The notes under the pieces are model-generated. The model did no database searches and had not been told where the DNA came from. It saw only the letters and a list, made by a program, of their open reading frames with translations. From contig MCGT01000020.1 of the NCBI GenBank assembly GCA_002104935.1, forward strand, positions 186,001 through 250,000: 64,000 nucleotides of DNA, written 5' to 3'. The DNA is from Hesseltinella vesiculosa (taxonomy: Eukaryota > Mucoromycota > Mucoromycetes > Mucorales > Cunninghamellaceae). This document shows, one piece after another, positions 1 through 13,048 of the stretch. Both the position numbers and the translations under genes were made by a program. Within the stretch, counting starts at the first letter, position 1; the number at the start of each line of letters is the position of its first letter.

Positions 1-360
1 AACAAATACATAAAAGGGAGGAGGTTGAGAGGGTGGGTTGTACACACACATTATACACACACACAGGGTAAGAGTAGGGTTGTCCAAATAAAAACAAAGT
101 GATGGAGAGAGTTCTTTGGACCAGGAGGCTTTGATCAATAGCCAAAGCCAGAGCGAGGGGTGTTTTTTTGCAAGGTTTTTCAACAGGTTTTCTTTCAAAC
201 ATCAGAAAGGAACTGGAAGGGGTTGGAATGAGTGGACTTGCTTCAAAAGAATTTGAATGATAAAAACGATGCAAACGCTAAAAGAGACCATCAGTCATCC
301 TGTAGAAAAAAAAATGGCTGGGGGACCTTACCAAGTGGCATTTGCGCTTGAGCATTTCAA

Positions 361-3270
361 CTACGTTGTTCCGACTGAAACAGTCCTAGGCATTCTTTCT
401 TGGCAAAGAGCGTGTTCATTCATGCAACTCCTCGTTGGCAACCATGTGTCCACTGCGTTTAAGAGAAATGTCAGCATCAAGATCTATTGGAGTGGCGTGA
501 TTTTTTTTTTTTTACCTCGACCGAGCAGTCTGCCATGCAGGTAAACAGCAAGGCCACCGTGGTCAAACTTGAACGTCAAAGGTGATAGGTTGTGTGGATC
601 AGAAAGAGGGTCAGTGGTAAAAGAGCCAAGGCAATGATCACCGCCGTCGTCGGACAAGTCGACCAGCGGAGCTGCCATGGGTGTCGGGGTATCAAAATTG
701 GAAGGTGTTGGCGTTGTTCCATGGTTTTCAGGACCTCTGGCAGGATGGCCAAATCTGGCGTGCAAAGTACCATGGTCCATCGGATCAGCGTTCTTGCCAG
801 GGGACGTCTCATCGGGGGAAAGAGGCACACCCCGACGGACTGTTCGTCCAGGAGGCGCAGCGTGCTCTTGGAGCGATCTTTTCTGGAACAGGCTATGCTG
901 TTTGTTCAGGGGTCCACCAACTCGGCCATTCGGGTTTCCAAAGTCATGATCGGATGCGTCGTATGGACCATGGTCGGATGGAGGGTCAATGACGGGTCTG
1001 CGTCCAGCTGAATCCATGTTGGTCGACACTTGCTGGTTGCCAGGGTCACGGTCTGTTGGAGCGAAGTCCGGCTGGCCTGTCTGTTTTCCAGGGCCATGGT
1101 CGCTTGGATTGAAGCTGCTCTTGCCATGCTGGTCATCAGCTACATTGTCGGTTGGATCAAAGCTGGGATCAAGATCGGAAGGTGGATGGTTACCAGGATC
1201 ACAATCGCCGGAGACAGTGTCCGATGGGTCACATGGATGGCCATGGTCGAGTTTCATTGGATCTGTCATTCCCTTGGGCACACTTGGAGTGCAGGTTGAA
1301 GCGCCGGGAGATGTCCCTGTCCCTAAAGTAAAAAAAAAAAAATGAGCTGGCTTTTGAGGTTGCGAATGGGGCATTACCATTGGGATGGTCATCCACAGCA
1401 CCTGCGCAGCTTGCATTCTTTGGCGGATTTCTTATGGTTGCTGCCGTCAAGATGGACGAATGGCCAGGTACATTGGATTTGCCAAGTGTTGGGCTGTCAT
1501 GAATGTCACCAAAAGAGAGGGCGCCCGGGTCATCAAAGGAGGCACATGTGTCACCCACCGAGGCAGGATCGCCGCAAGCCATTGTCGTACCAGACTTGAT
1601 CGGCGCCATTGTTGATCCATCGTCGCCAATGATCGGGCCAGTTGTCGGCGTACCATCGTCAGCCACCTGGCGCTCAGCTTGATGCGCCGTGGTATCGCCA
1701 AACATCTTTCCATTCATGCTAGCCAACGTCTGGAAAGGACGGCGATTCTTGGCAAGCGTGCCCCATGCGACAGGACTGTAATAATCCAAAAACACATTGG
1801 GCGTGTCAAGTTGGCCATCGGACGAGCGGATGTTCACTAGATGAATCAAGTGAGTCCAACTGCATTTTTTTTTTCAAAGAAAAAAAAAAAAAAAGTAAGC
1901 TCAGCCACTTACCACCATCATCAGGGACAAAGCCCACCGGGCTATCCAACGCAAACATGGCTTCCATGCCATCATACATATCAAAGTTGCCTTTGACATA
2001 ATCAAAGGTCTTGACAGGATCCAGAGCAAACATAGCCTCCATGCCTTCATACATGTCAAACGGTCCTAGAGGAAACGAGTGAGTCGACGAGGGAAAAAAA
2101 AAAGAAGCACGTGGAATGTACCTTCAATGTTGGCCAAGTCAAACAGGGCAATCAATGCAATGGCATCAAAAACGGCCCGGTGCTTGTGGGAATGGACTAA
2201 AGGAAGACGTGAGTGCCAGAGGTCAGAAGAGCCAATCAAAACTTACCATCGGGGCAATACAGAGGCAGAGCCTGGTCCAAAGGTGGAAACACAGCCATGG
2301 AAGGTTGAGGCGGTTCAAAGAAGAGGTCGCCTTCATCAGTCATAAAGGGCAAAGGTGCCTCCGCAGCCAGATGGGCGGCAGGCAAAAGCATTGGCATGGT
2401 GGGTACCTTCATCACCTGGGGTGACTTGCGCAGCACAAACCAGTCATCATCGCCCGTCAAGGCGGCGGTGGATGGCGCTCCGGGTTTTTGCACAGGAGAA
2501 CGTCCTTTTTTCTTGCCAGTCAGGTTGGCTGTTGCAGGTACATTCGTTCCGGAGGATGTTGGGGATCCAACAGCAGCAGGACAGTCCAAATCCAGCGAAG
2601 CTGGGGCCGACGGAGCCGTGGCAACCTCAGGCGGAGGGGTGACAAGGGCGCGGCATTGGTCTTCCACACAGCAATCAAAAGGCGTCTTGAGCTTGCCGTT
2701 CACAGCATCGACAGGGACCCCAAGATCAAGAAGGAGCTTGGCAAGGCGAGGCATGCCCAAAAAGCAGGCCAGATGGAGCGAGTTGTTGCGATGGCCCCAG
2801 AGATGATTGAGGAATTGCGCAGTCTCCTTGGCAGAGGCTTGCTGATGCACCCATTGCACCAGATACATGGCCATGGCCTCTTGTCCGTGGAACATGGCCA
2901 GCTGCAAAGCATTGAGATCCGAGACAGAACGGCCAAGTTTAGCGGCCGACTGGGCAGGAGAATTGTCCGTGGTAGGCAGCTGCAGCACCCGGTGCTTGTG
3001 GGAGGCCGGGTAACGGGAAGCATCATTCGACAGACGAGACGACAGGACAACACGAAGCACATGACCAGCCTTGTCACCATCTTGGCACAATTTCATCAGA
3101 TCTTGTTTGTTCTTGTTGGCAATCAATGTTTGGATGGACCGCCAGAGACGCGCAGGAGAACAACACGTGGCAGAGGTGCATTTTTGCTTGTTCACAAGGT
3201 CGCCATCACCACCATGGGTCATTGGGTGTTGCGTATCAGGTTGAGGGAAAGTAGTAGTTAAAGTGGCCAT
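361..3270 (-). CDS. Ankyrin-repeat protein, six exons, unknown role
   Basis: Six exons join in frame with GT-AG introns: 3270-2247, 2196-2122, 2065-1913, 1836-1378, 1322-516 and 452-361, giving about 869 residues. The first exon holds a pair of ankyrin-type repeats (about residues 110-200, with NALQLAMFHGQ and NSLHLACFLGM). These usually mediate protein-protein contacts. Exon 3 contains a doubled acidic motif, FDMYEGMEAMFALD and FDMYDGMEAMFALD. The long fifth exon is low-complexity, rich in D, P, G and H, and probably disordered. The start is the ATG that follows a poly-T tract. No catalytic domain was recognised and no function is assigned. The last exon (452-361) is the least certain part, because it rests only on splice signals and a maintained frame. 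Confidence 0.7.
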
Positions 3271-4749
3271 TTTTTTTTCAATGAATAATCAAGAGGTTGT
3301 GAGGGAAATAAAGTGAATTAAAAAAAAAGAGGAACAAGTGATACAACAAAAAAAAAAAGGTACAGGTACAGACAAGGATACAAAAAAAAGGTACAAGAAG
3401 AAATCACACAAAGAAAAGTGGATTATAAATAACTATTCACAAAAGAAGCTGAAGCGAAAAGCTTTGTAAAGAATACAAAAGACTTGTAGAAAAAAAGAAA
3501 AAACACGTCGTTGTCAACAGGGTTTTTATACAACAAATACTTCCCAGCATTACCAAATTGAGTCTGAATATAAAATCATGCATTCAAAGGTACCCAGTCT
3601 CTCTTTGCGATGGAATGTGTGTATTTGGACCCTCTTCCCCCCCCCCAAATCAAATAAAAACGCCCATGACTCGTTTGTTTTGCAGATGTGTTACATATTT
3701 TGACACTCTTTTTATTGAGAGGTCCAACAAACAAAATAACACCCTCGCTCTATCAATTCTTTCAACGTTCTCCTTGAAAAAAACGATGATCTCGGACCAA
3801 GTTCATTAAGCCATTTCATTTGGCAAACAAGGCAAAAAAAATAAGCTTTTTTTAGGGTCAAGGTCAAAAAGAGATCTTTTTTTTTCTGCAACTCACCTGA
3901 GCAATGGCGGCTGTCCAAAAAAAAAAAAAAAAAGATAAAATTTTGGCTGAGACCCATTTTTTTTTCAACATTTTTTATGTAGGTCAAACCAAGATCCAGT
4001 ATACAAATCGAATCAAGCCAAATGTAGCTTCAACAGCTATATTAGATAAAGGGTAGTTGGGAATCAAACATTTGGAAAGATTGGCTCGCGTTTTCTTTGT
4101 CACAGCTTGCAATAATAACTTTTTTAAACCACCCCTCCAAATTTGGCATCTCACTTTTTTTTATTCCGCTGCATCTTTTTTTTTTGTTCATGACTTGTTT
4201 ATGTGCCCAAGAACGGTTTAATAAGATGTTTACAAAATTAAGTTTTTTTTTTTTATGTAGTCTTCCCCCCCCCAAAAAAAAAAATATCTTTCTCCAATTC
4301 CATATCCGAAGCTGCATGGCAAACAAACACAAAAAAAAGGGCTCCAAAATGAACTGTTGAGGCGCTGCATGTCCGTCCTTCATTTTTTGTCGTCCATGCT
4401 TTTTGATTCTCATTGTTTAATACAAGCGTGACCTTGAGCAATAGAGAAATAATAGGGTCACATTAAAAAACAACAATTTCAATATCAAATGCTTTTGAGT
4501 TTCATCCTTGAAGCCTGATCACCGGGCATCCTCAACAAAAGACGGCCCAAGAAAATTAAGCTCTGTCCCACACTTGTCTTTGATAGTCCACTCACGTCCC
4601 ATGGTCAGTCAACCATCCTTTGACTGGTCCCTTTTTCATCTCCACTTCCAAGCATGTCCAAATGCAAAAAGAAAACCAAAATCTTAAAAAATAGGCGTGT
4701 CACCTAACCTGCAGCAGTTCAAAACCGACGTTGAAGATAGCTGCCAACC

Positions 4750-4763
4750 GTTGCCATAGCAAC
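4750..4763. promoter_or_regulatory. Candidate RFX-family X-box
   Basis: The sequence GTTGCCATAGCAAC is a near-perfect palindrome. It fits the X-box consensus GTNRCC-NN-RGYAAC bound by RFX winged-helix factors, such as fungal Crt1/RFX1. No gene is recognised within 2 kb, so its target is unknown and it may be a chance match. Confidence 0.3.
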
Positions 4764-6189
4764 CTGCTTTATCTCGCTATGTGCATTGGCATGTTAGGCA
4801 GCGCACCAATGGAGAAATTTCTTTGTGGGGAAAAATAAAATGTGGGCGTTCTTTTGCCAAAAAAATCATGCAAACCACGTTTGAAGGTGACCTACGCTTT
4901 GAAAAAAGGAGGGCTGGTGACACGTCAAGGTGAAAAAAAAAAAGGAGAACAGATCTCTTTTTTTTTTTGCCAATCCCATGATAAGGTTGTGTTACTGTTT
5001 AATGTCCCCAAGCTGATTTATATAACACGGACCAATATCTATCGTGCTGAAATCATGCACTGAGGGCTTTGGTTAACCTACCATGATTGCAACTTCACTG
5101 TAAAGATCACAACTTGGAGGTATATCGGAATATATAAAACCAAATGACAGATTCTGGCCATTAAGTTGACAGTGACAGAGTCAAGATACTGACGTGACAA
5201 ACTAAAAAAAAATGGAGGATGACTCAGCCCTTCGTGCGACACCTTCCCTCCTCACATCCTGCCACGCCCTCATCAGTTTATTTCATTGGAATTGAGTTTC
5301 TTTTCGCGTCTTCCTTTTTTTTTTTTTGATAGCCATGTGGTTACTCGGGCCGTGTCACGAGGCACTCCCAAAAAAAAAAAAAAAAACGTACTCGGTGCCC
5401 ATTGATGTCATATGCGATCCTCGCCCTTGTTTTGTCATGTAAGTGTCTTTGTATTGCCATTTGAAGCAAGTCATTTTCTACGAGAAAGGAGAAGGAAAGC
5501 ACTGTCTACGTTTATGCATATTTGAATGGATGGGTTCCTCAAGCGAGATCCTAGAAGGAAAAGAAAAAGAAAAAAAAGAGAAGCGCCAGTTCAGGCTCAG
5601 AACGACAATGATGATATCATTGTGGAGATGAGCCATCTGGTCCATTCGAATGCCGTTCGAGATTTTCTCCGCGTCATCTTCCTTGCCCAGCCATGATGAT
5701 TCACAATGAGGCTGCGCAGGGAGGCAAGAAAAAAAGACTCCCGCCAGATTTTTACCCCAGCCAGAATGCCAGGACGTGGGCACTCGTTTTTCGACACAAT
5801 ACCTGAGCGGTCAGTGCATTGATTGTCAGCGTGCGCTTAGCATCTGCATGGCTTGTGGTGATTCGGGGCGAGTTGATTTTGTCGTTGTGTTCGCACCCAC
5901 GCCCGGCTTGGGGTGGACGCGCGCGTCTGCCTCGTACATCCATCGTCAGGGTTAATATACCTGTGTTTTACTGCTGATCTAGTGCGGTGCCTTGGCAATG
6001 GCAGCTTCCAACTGGCATCAGTTTGATGGGTGCTGAAAATCTGTTTATTGGCTTCCAATACCTAGGCTGGGAATTCAGAAGCAGGTTGCTTGATCCTGCT
6101 ACTGTACCAGCCAAATTTGGTAATCTTTTATTTTTTTTTCATTTTTGAAAAAAAAGCAGTGATACTTCACAGCACTTTTGAGTAATTGA

Positions 6190-6224
6190 ATCAATGTCAA
6201 AATATCCATGGGTGCAGAAAATCA
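6190..6224 (+). repeat. Dispersed repeat, copy 1 (partner at 51380)
   Basis: About 35 bp beginning TCAATGTCAAAATAT and running through GTGCAGAAAATCAT match 51380-51415 at roughly 85 percent, with one indel and some similarity in the flanks. This suggests remnants of the same small mobile element rather than a gene. Confidence 0.5.
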
Positions 6225-7301
6225 TGGACAACAATGATGCTGAAAAAAATCGGATCGATTGGTCAAGGTCGCCCAGACACCTACCATTTTTACCAGGCGT
6301 CCGCCCCTCCAGGATCAAAAATTGGAGGGGTGAAAAATGATCCAAAACCAATTCGCACCCAATTTTGCATAGCAGCGTGGGATGATGAAGCATCATATTC
6401 GTTAACGTCACAGACCTAATCGACAGCACAGCGATGAGCTGGGGAGGAGCAAAGGTGGAGGTGATGGCTGAATTTGCCCTGCCAACGTGTTTTTTTCTCC
6501 TCAGCCAGAGAATGAATGTGAAATGTTGCATCAGTGCTCATGCTCATGAAAGCAGATAGCACTGAAAAAAACAGGCTGATTGATGGAGTTCACCTGGCCA
6601 ACGAGAATGTCCCTAGCCAATGCCGCTTTACCCGAGATTTCACAGTACAAGAAGACGAGAATGGCCAAGTCACAGATCTCGTTGGCAAGGACGGGCGGCA
6701 TACAAAGGACAGCGCACCTGGCAAGCAGGCTGGGTTGCTACAAAGGAATGAAAACTCACCAAATCACTGCGTCCCTCGCTGAAATCATCAAAATAATTGG
6801 ATCAGATAAACCGAAACGACCCCTTTACTAGCAACTCTTCCCTTTTTTAGTCCCTTGAGGGTGTCCGAGCGAAACCAACATAAAGTGATAAGCTTGTTCA
6901 CCGAACTCTGACCGAATTCCTTCCAGTCAGAGCAAGACAATGCCTTGAAACAATGCCTGCCCATCCCAGAAGAAAGAAACAAGGCCCAATCAAAAATAGG
7001 CGGTGAAAAATGAGGAAACCACCAACCATTTTTGGATATCCATCATCTTTTTTTTTTTTAAAAAAAAAAAAAACACTTTTAGCATTTTCACCTCCATCAA
7101 GGTTGACAGTGAAGCAGTTAGATCAATAGATTTTAGACCAGATTGCCTTGACCTGCCTCCTTGTTCTCTTTAGCTTTGACATTCTCCTTAGCTTTGGTCT
7201 CCCAGAATCTGTCACCGCTAAAGCTCCCCCTCCCCTCTCGTTTTTTTATTAGATTATTTAGAGAGATTGCTTTGGACTTTGTTTATTGCTTTAAAGAGTC
7301 G

Positions 7302-9661
7302 ATGCCATTGTTGAAACTGTTTAGCTCAGTTCGGCTTGTGGAAGAAATCTCAAGAACCGATCACAGCAATGATCGGTCACACCCGTCCAGGCGAGATTCT
7401 ATGGACGACGACAATGAAATGACCTTGCCTTCGATACCCCGGCCATCTCGTCATGCTATGCCCACACTGAACAAACCTGCCACCCCATTGTCCCATCCGA
7501 ATCGCTCCACCAAACCACGATCAGGCCGCCGCCATTCTCGGGCTCGGTCGCTGCTTACCCGTAAGGGCCTGTTTCCGTTTTTCTTCGGCTCGCGCCCTTC
7601 CAGCAAATATTACTCGTATGCCAAGAAAGCTAAATCCCAACGGCTGCTCTCCCTATGGCCATTGCCTGTCATTACTCGTTATACCATCCTGCTGTCATGC
7701 CTGATATCCACCTTGAATGCCTTGCAATGGATCCAGCTGTCCTGCTCCGCTCCCAAGTATGTCCTGTTCCGTCATGAGATCCTCAACCTGCTGCTGTCTC
7801 CATTCCTGTTCAACTTTACGCTACACGATGTGATGCTTTTCGCTTGGAATGTCTTGATCCTCGGTCTCTTTGAAGAGTCTCTCACCTCTGTTGTCGGCGG
7901 CACTCGCCGGTTCCTCCGTATCGTCCTCACCCTTGTCCTTGCTGTTTGCACCATCCGCCAAGGCCTTGGCTACGTCTTTTCCAAATCCACAGGATATGCT
8001 ATCCCAGCGCTCTTTTTCAGCGACTCCATCCATGAATGCAGCCAAGGTAAATCTTCCAAACAGACCGACAGGGCTCACTCGACCTCCTTTTTTTTTATCC
8101 AGGCTTGGCCCCTTTTTTATTTTCGCTTCTGGTGATCCAATCAGTCAGTATAGACGACAAGTATGTGCTGATATACGATTTGCACGACGACGAAACAAAC
8201 CGAATGACCATCCGCAAAGTCACTCTTCAACTATTCATGCTGCTCGTGAACTATACCGTGAAGAACATCTTGTGGTGGTCAATGACGGGCCTGCTGACCG
8301 GCTACATGGCTGTCATTGTGATCCAAGCGACCATGCCGCTCAAGAGCGACACCTCTCTGCTTCCAGACGCTGACAACCGCAGTCACGACGATTTATATGC
8401 CATCAGCCTCCCGCTCAATCACCAGGACGAAAAGTGCTTGGCTCTGCCGTCACCGAAACGCACACCTCTCTGGTACCCACGGCGCGTGCCTCTATGGCGC
8501 ATTCTTTGGTCTGCTGTCCAACGCGGTTCCCTGGTCCTGTTCTTCACTCTGCCTCTTCTCCTCTTGTTCAACATCTACTACCAGCAGGAGCATTTTATCG
8601 ATGAGCTCACTCTGAACAGCACCATCACCGACCACCATTACCTGTTCACCATGATGGTCATGACCGCCCCTCGACGAGGAGACCCCACCTACCTGACAAC
8701 CACCCTGCAAAGTTACCTGGATCAATGGCCGCTCCTGCCCCAGCTTCCTCTTTCCACTTTGCCATCAGCGTCGGCATCCTCGGCTGTTGCATCCTCGTCG
8801 CCCATGGCCACCTCCTGGGACCAAATGCCTGTGCAGGAAGAAGACAATGCCTGGTACGCGCCCCTGCCCGACACGAACACCGTTCATACAACACCGCCCC
8901 TGTCCTTGCATGATCGCCTGCAGATCATTGTGTACACGCATTTCACCAACCACCCGGAATACGACCGTGCACGAGCCAAGTTCACGCAGGATCCAAAGGG
9001 CCAGCGCTACATCCGCTGGGTGCAGCACGGCGATAACGAATGGAATCACCGCCGCCATATCGCGTCGGCTCTGCAGCATGCCCTTCAACAAGAAAAATCC
9101 AGTGCGTATGTCGCCATGCTCGAGGATGACTTTCCGATCTGCGGTCGACGTGCCTGGAGGGAGATCGAGAACATCATCTACTTGGCCAATACTCACATGC
9201 CCCATCATTGCGGTGTTTTTGTCGGCACCGGCGGCAGGTATTGTAGAAAAAAAAAATCTGAAAAGTTTTTTTTTTTCGTCCTATTTTATTTTAATTCATT
9301 GTTTATTTATTTCCATAGTGGTTTGTTTCTGAAGCCGCATGTTGCTAAACTAGCCTCGCAGCTGTTGTTCAAGTATGTGGACATGCCTCCCGATATTGTC
9401 ATCCAGCAGTGTTTGCTGGGCAAATTACCAGAATGCGTCACGTGCAGTCAGCAGCTTGTCATCAGCAAAACCTTGCTGATGCATCATATCGGCTACAACA
9501 CCTCCACCAGCAGCGAACGGTCCTATAACAAAAATGAATTCCAGTGCAATTGGCGACACCCCTTTGTAAGCTGTCTGGGCCAAACCAATGGGCTAAGAAC
9601 TCACCCCCCCTTTTTTTTTTTTGGGCGACAGAATGGCGATCCTGATGTTGCGATCTTGTAG
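7302..9661 (+). CDS. Multi-pass rhomboid-like domain fused to PGAP4/MGAT4-like glycosyltransferase
   Basis: Four exons join in frame: 7302-8046, 8103-9237, 9319-9565 and 9632-9661, giving about 718 residues. After a basic Ser/Pro/Arg-rich cytosolic tail come several membrane segments (about residues 110-310). Their layout resembles rhomboid-like proteins, but no catalytic Ser-His pair is evident. A further membrane segment near residue 390 precedes a luminal glycosyltransferase-like region with the acidic motif YVAMLEDDFPICGR, followed by SGLFLKPHVAKLASQLL. This recalls the GPI-GalNAc transferase PGAP4 and the MGAT4 group, which act in the Golgi. The large second exon spans both halves, so the fusion is in the DNA. 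The start is uncertain: ATG 7302 is used here, but ATG 7401 is also possible. The gene converges on SPA2 with only 127 bp between them. Confidence 0.7.
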
Positions 9662-9788
9662 TTTAATATCTTGTAAAAAATAATCTCGTTTTGTTGATGA
9701 ATGGCAAAAGTTAATGTATGATCGATGTTTATTGTTGATAGGGAGGGTGAAGAGGAGACACACAAAAGGGGAGGGGAGAATGCTTTTC

Positions 9789-12700
9789 TTAGGCTTCGCA
9801 CAAGCTGATGAGTTCCTTGATGTATTTCGCAATTTCGTAGGATTCCTTGGCCAGATCCCGCTTGGCAGAGGACGAGGCCGTTTCGGGAGATCGATCAAAG
9901 GATTCGTTGCGGATATAAATGAGCTTATCTTGACACCGTTTGAGATCGGAGAGAATGGTCTCTCCTTGTTGACGATACCGAAGTCCGGCCCCAGTACTGC
10001 TGTTGGAGAATGTGCTGCGCGAAGCTTCATTCACGGTGGTCACGACCTCGACAATCTTGGTAATGATACCATACACCTCGCTGCTGCGTTGTGGTGATCG
10101 CAAGGCGCCCAATAACCGCTGCACATTTTGTACGATTTGATCAGTTTCGCCTTTCAAGTAGGACTATAGGTTGAGCAAAAGAACGATGGATGAGTCACAT
10201 TACCCAAGGTGCTATACAAAGAAAGCTTACAGCCAGCTGGGTAGGTGACATGGCGTCGTCGTCATGGGGATCAATGGGCGAAGGCTGGCGCGTTTGCTTC
10301 ATGTGGCGAATGGGTTGATTATCATCGTCGGAGTCGAGATCACTTTCCTCGAGGGTGGAAGGAAGCAGGGCTTTGGTGATGGTGGCGACGTTGGGCGTGG
10401 ATGTTTTGACAGGCGAGGTTGAGGTGGCAGAGGCGGTCGAAGGCGAGGGTGGAGCGCCGCGAAGGTCGGGATTCATGCCCAGGAGTTTGACCAAGTCGAT
10501 GACGGTGGCAGTCAAGTGGCTGGCAGCCACGTCCACGAGCATGACCGGGCTCAGGCCCATGCTGTTGATATGGGTTTTGGTCACGGCCACCAGATGGGCC
10601 AGGCCGTTGGAGAATGGTTTCTTAAGCGCGAGCACCTTGGCCTGCTTGTCGGATGGCAAGATTCCTCTGGCTTCACAATGTTCAACATCTTCCGTCATGG
10701 ACTTGCACACCAATACAACCGATCTCACTGTGTTCAACACATCTGTAGGCGATTTGGTTCTAAGGACAGAGGGGGGGGGGATGAGGTTCCCATAAAAATG
10801 AGACGCTGTTTACCTAATGGATCGTAACAAATCTTCCAGTCCACCTTGGTAACGAAGCACCGAGTCGTAAGAAATGGCGCCCGAACGCGAAGGTTGCAAA
10901 TGGTTTTCCTTGATAAAATCCTGTCGAGGGAGGTCTTTGTCGTCAGCCCCTTTGACTTGTCGCAGTTCTATTTTTGCATGCTGGTATTTGGCTTCCCAAT
11001 CTCCAACCTAAGAAACGAGGCGTAAGATGCTTTCTTTTTCTTTTTTTTTTGCTCAGCCCAAAGGAGGTTTTACCTCTTTGCGCAGATCCTTGATTTGTCG
11101 CTCAGCCGAGTCCTTGTCCCCCTTGAGTTGATCATTTTCCTTGGAAAGCTTGGACAACTCCTTCATCAGGTCTGTGGTTTCTTGTTTCACGGTTTGTACC
11201 ATCTGGGAAAAAAATAAAATAGGAGTTGAGAACCACCCACAAAATATCTTTTTTTTTTTTTTTATAAAAAAGAATAGGCAGGCCTCGTGGCCCTCTATTT
11301 TATCGTTTTACCTCTTGCTGATCATGATGATCTCGTTCCAATTTTCGATAGAGTTCATCCAAGCGATTATATTCGTCTTGGAGCTGGTTCAGTCGGTTCT
11401 GGATAAAAAAAATGAAGGTACTCGAGTCAATATGGATTTGCTGTCGTACACTTTGGTTGTCTTACCTTCATCGAGGTCATCTCTCTTTCTCCTTCGCCAG
11501 GATCGTACGAAGCTTTGTTGGTAAGCAGCTCCTATTAGAATCGAAAAATAAAGCAAAAACCACTAAATTTAGCATCCTTGTACCACCTTGCCTTTCTTTT
11601 TCGTACCTGATTTTCTTTTTCCAGCTGTTGAATCCGCTTTGTCATGGACACCAAGCGTTGATCCTGATCTCTTTGGCGGGGCTAAATCAAATGCAGACAA
11701 GACAAAAATAAAAAAAATAAAAATGGATCAGCTACAACTAGCTTTCAAAAGCAAAACCATCTTATTTTTACATCGTCGGACCGAGAAACCATGTTACCAA
11801 GATCGGCCATTAGGGTATCCAACGATTCTTCTTCCTCGTGCTTGTTGCTCTTCATGCCTTGGTAAGGTTGTTTGCTATTATTGCTTTGGTAATGAGGATT
11901 CCGGTTGCTGGAGAGTGAGGCTTGGCGTTGGCGAGGAGGCGCATGCGAGGAAGGTGGCGAATGTGGATGGAAGCCATTGGTGCCTGGGCTGTCACGGCTA
12001 TAATGTGAGTCATCGTCGTCATCAGAAAAGTCCTTGGTGGAGAGCGACTCGACGTTGATGGTGCCTTTGGTGGGGATGATGGTGGTGGACTGGCTAGGAG
12101 GCGGGCCAGCAGGAGGTGGGGAAGGCAACCCGTTACTTTTACTAGGCATAGGCATGACTGGCATAGGCGGGCGACTTTCATCCTAAAAAAGAAATCGAGA
12201 TAAATGGTCGTGTGTCTTTTTTTTTTTTTCATTTTTTTTTTCGTGCCTATTGTACTTGCATCAGGATCCATGATATGAGGATAACGTCGGACCAATTCGA
12301 AATAAACGTCACTAGCCAAATCCATGAACCGTTCCTCGGATAAGGTGGCTAATTTCTGTCTAGCTTGATTGCGTTTGGGGTGAAATTCTTCTCGTACAGA
12401 CAAAAAGGGGACTATAAAAAACGGGTTAGTGACCTGTTTCACCCAGCCTACAACCACGTTACCAAACCGGTCGTTTAAATTGCGTCGCATGAGTTCATCG
12501 TAAACATCCATGGCCAGTTCATGGAACTGAAGGTTGGATAGTCGTGATAACTTTTGGCGGGCGGATGCTCGTTGTGGATGGACTCCTTCAATGGCCTCTA
12601 TAGATTAATTGTAATTGAGAATGCCGTTTTTTTTTTCAGGTACCTATTTTTTTTTTTTTTTTACCTTTGCGTAGAAAAGCAGCCAGGTATTTCTTCAGCT

Positions 12701-12827
12701 CAATGTAATAGGTACGAGCGGTGGATTCATAGTTGGCTGAGCCTTGGCTACGGCTAGAATAGGATGCAATAGAAGGTGATCGGCCAGTGGACCTAGATGA
12801 AGTTGAGAATGATTTGGCCAAAGGCAT
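9789..12827 (-). CDS. SPA2: Spa2/GIT-type polarisome scaffold
   Basis: A multi-exon gene. The N-terminal exons encode a short Ser-rich leader and then two Spa2-homology (SHD/GIT) repeats. The first contains ARQKLSRLSNLQFHELAMDV and the second ARQKLATLSEERFMDLASDV. A proline-rich and acidic linker follows (GLPSPPPAGPPPSQ, DFSDDDDD), then exons predicted to form coiled coil, and a helical C-terminal domain near VLNTVRSVVLVCKSMTEDVE that resembles the GIT/Spa2 C-terminus. Spa2 scaffolds formin, Rho-GTPase and MAP-kinase modules at the hyphal tip. The intron after the second SHD repeat (donor at 12259) appears to be GC-AG, because only the GCAAGT donor keeps the proline-rich frame. The intron at 12462-12412 is in frame and could be retained. 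Confidence 0.88.
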
Positions 12828-13048
12828 GGTTCAAATCAAAAAGGGGGAAAAAGAAAAAAAAAGGGGGAGAATAAAAAGCCCGGAAAGTGAAGGTATGAGA
12901 AAGAAAGGGTGGGAGGCTTTGTCTTTCTTCTAATAAATAAAAAGGGGAAAAAGGTCTATCCAAGCTAAAGAGAAATAAAAAAGAAAAGCAGTAAAATAAA
13001 ATACCTGGGACAGGGCACAAATTGGATTTGCCAAAAAAAACATTTCTT

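Larger units (their letters stand above)
3271..7301. other. Gene-poor intergenic region
   Basis: About 4 kb without a convincing coding region. Open frames here are short, lack plausible splice partners and have no recognisable domains. The stretch is rich in A/T homopolymers of 8-17 nt and has a C9/A12 junction near 4266. Two items stand out and are listed separately: an RFX-type palindrome at 4750-4763 and a dispersed repeat at 6190-6224. The part upstream of 7302 should hold the promoter of the following glycosyltransferase gene. Confidence 0.6.

Noticed and set aside
592..1345. Long plus-strand open frames opposite the ankyrin gene
   Set aside because: They mirror the low-complexity D/P/G-rich exon on the other strand and have no domain or splice context.
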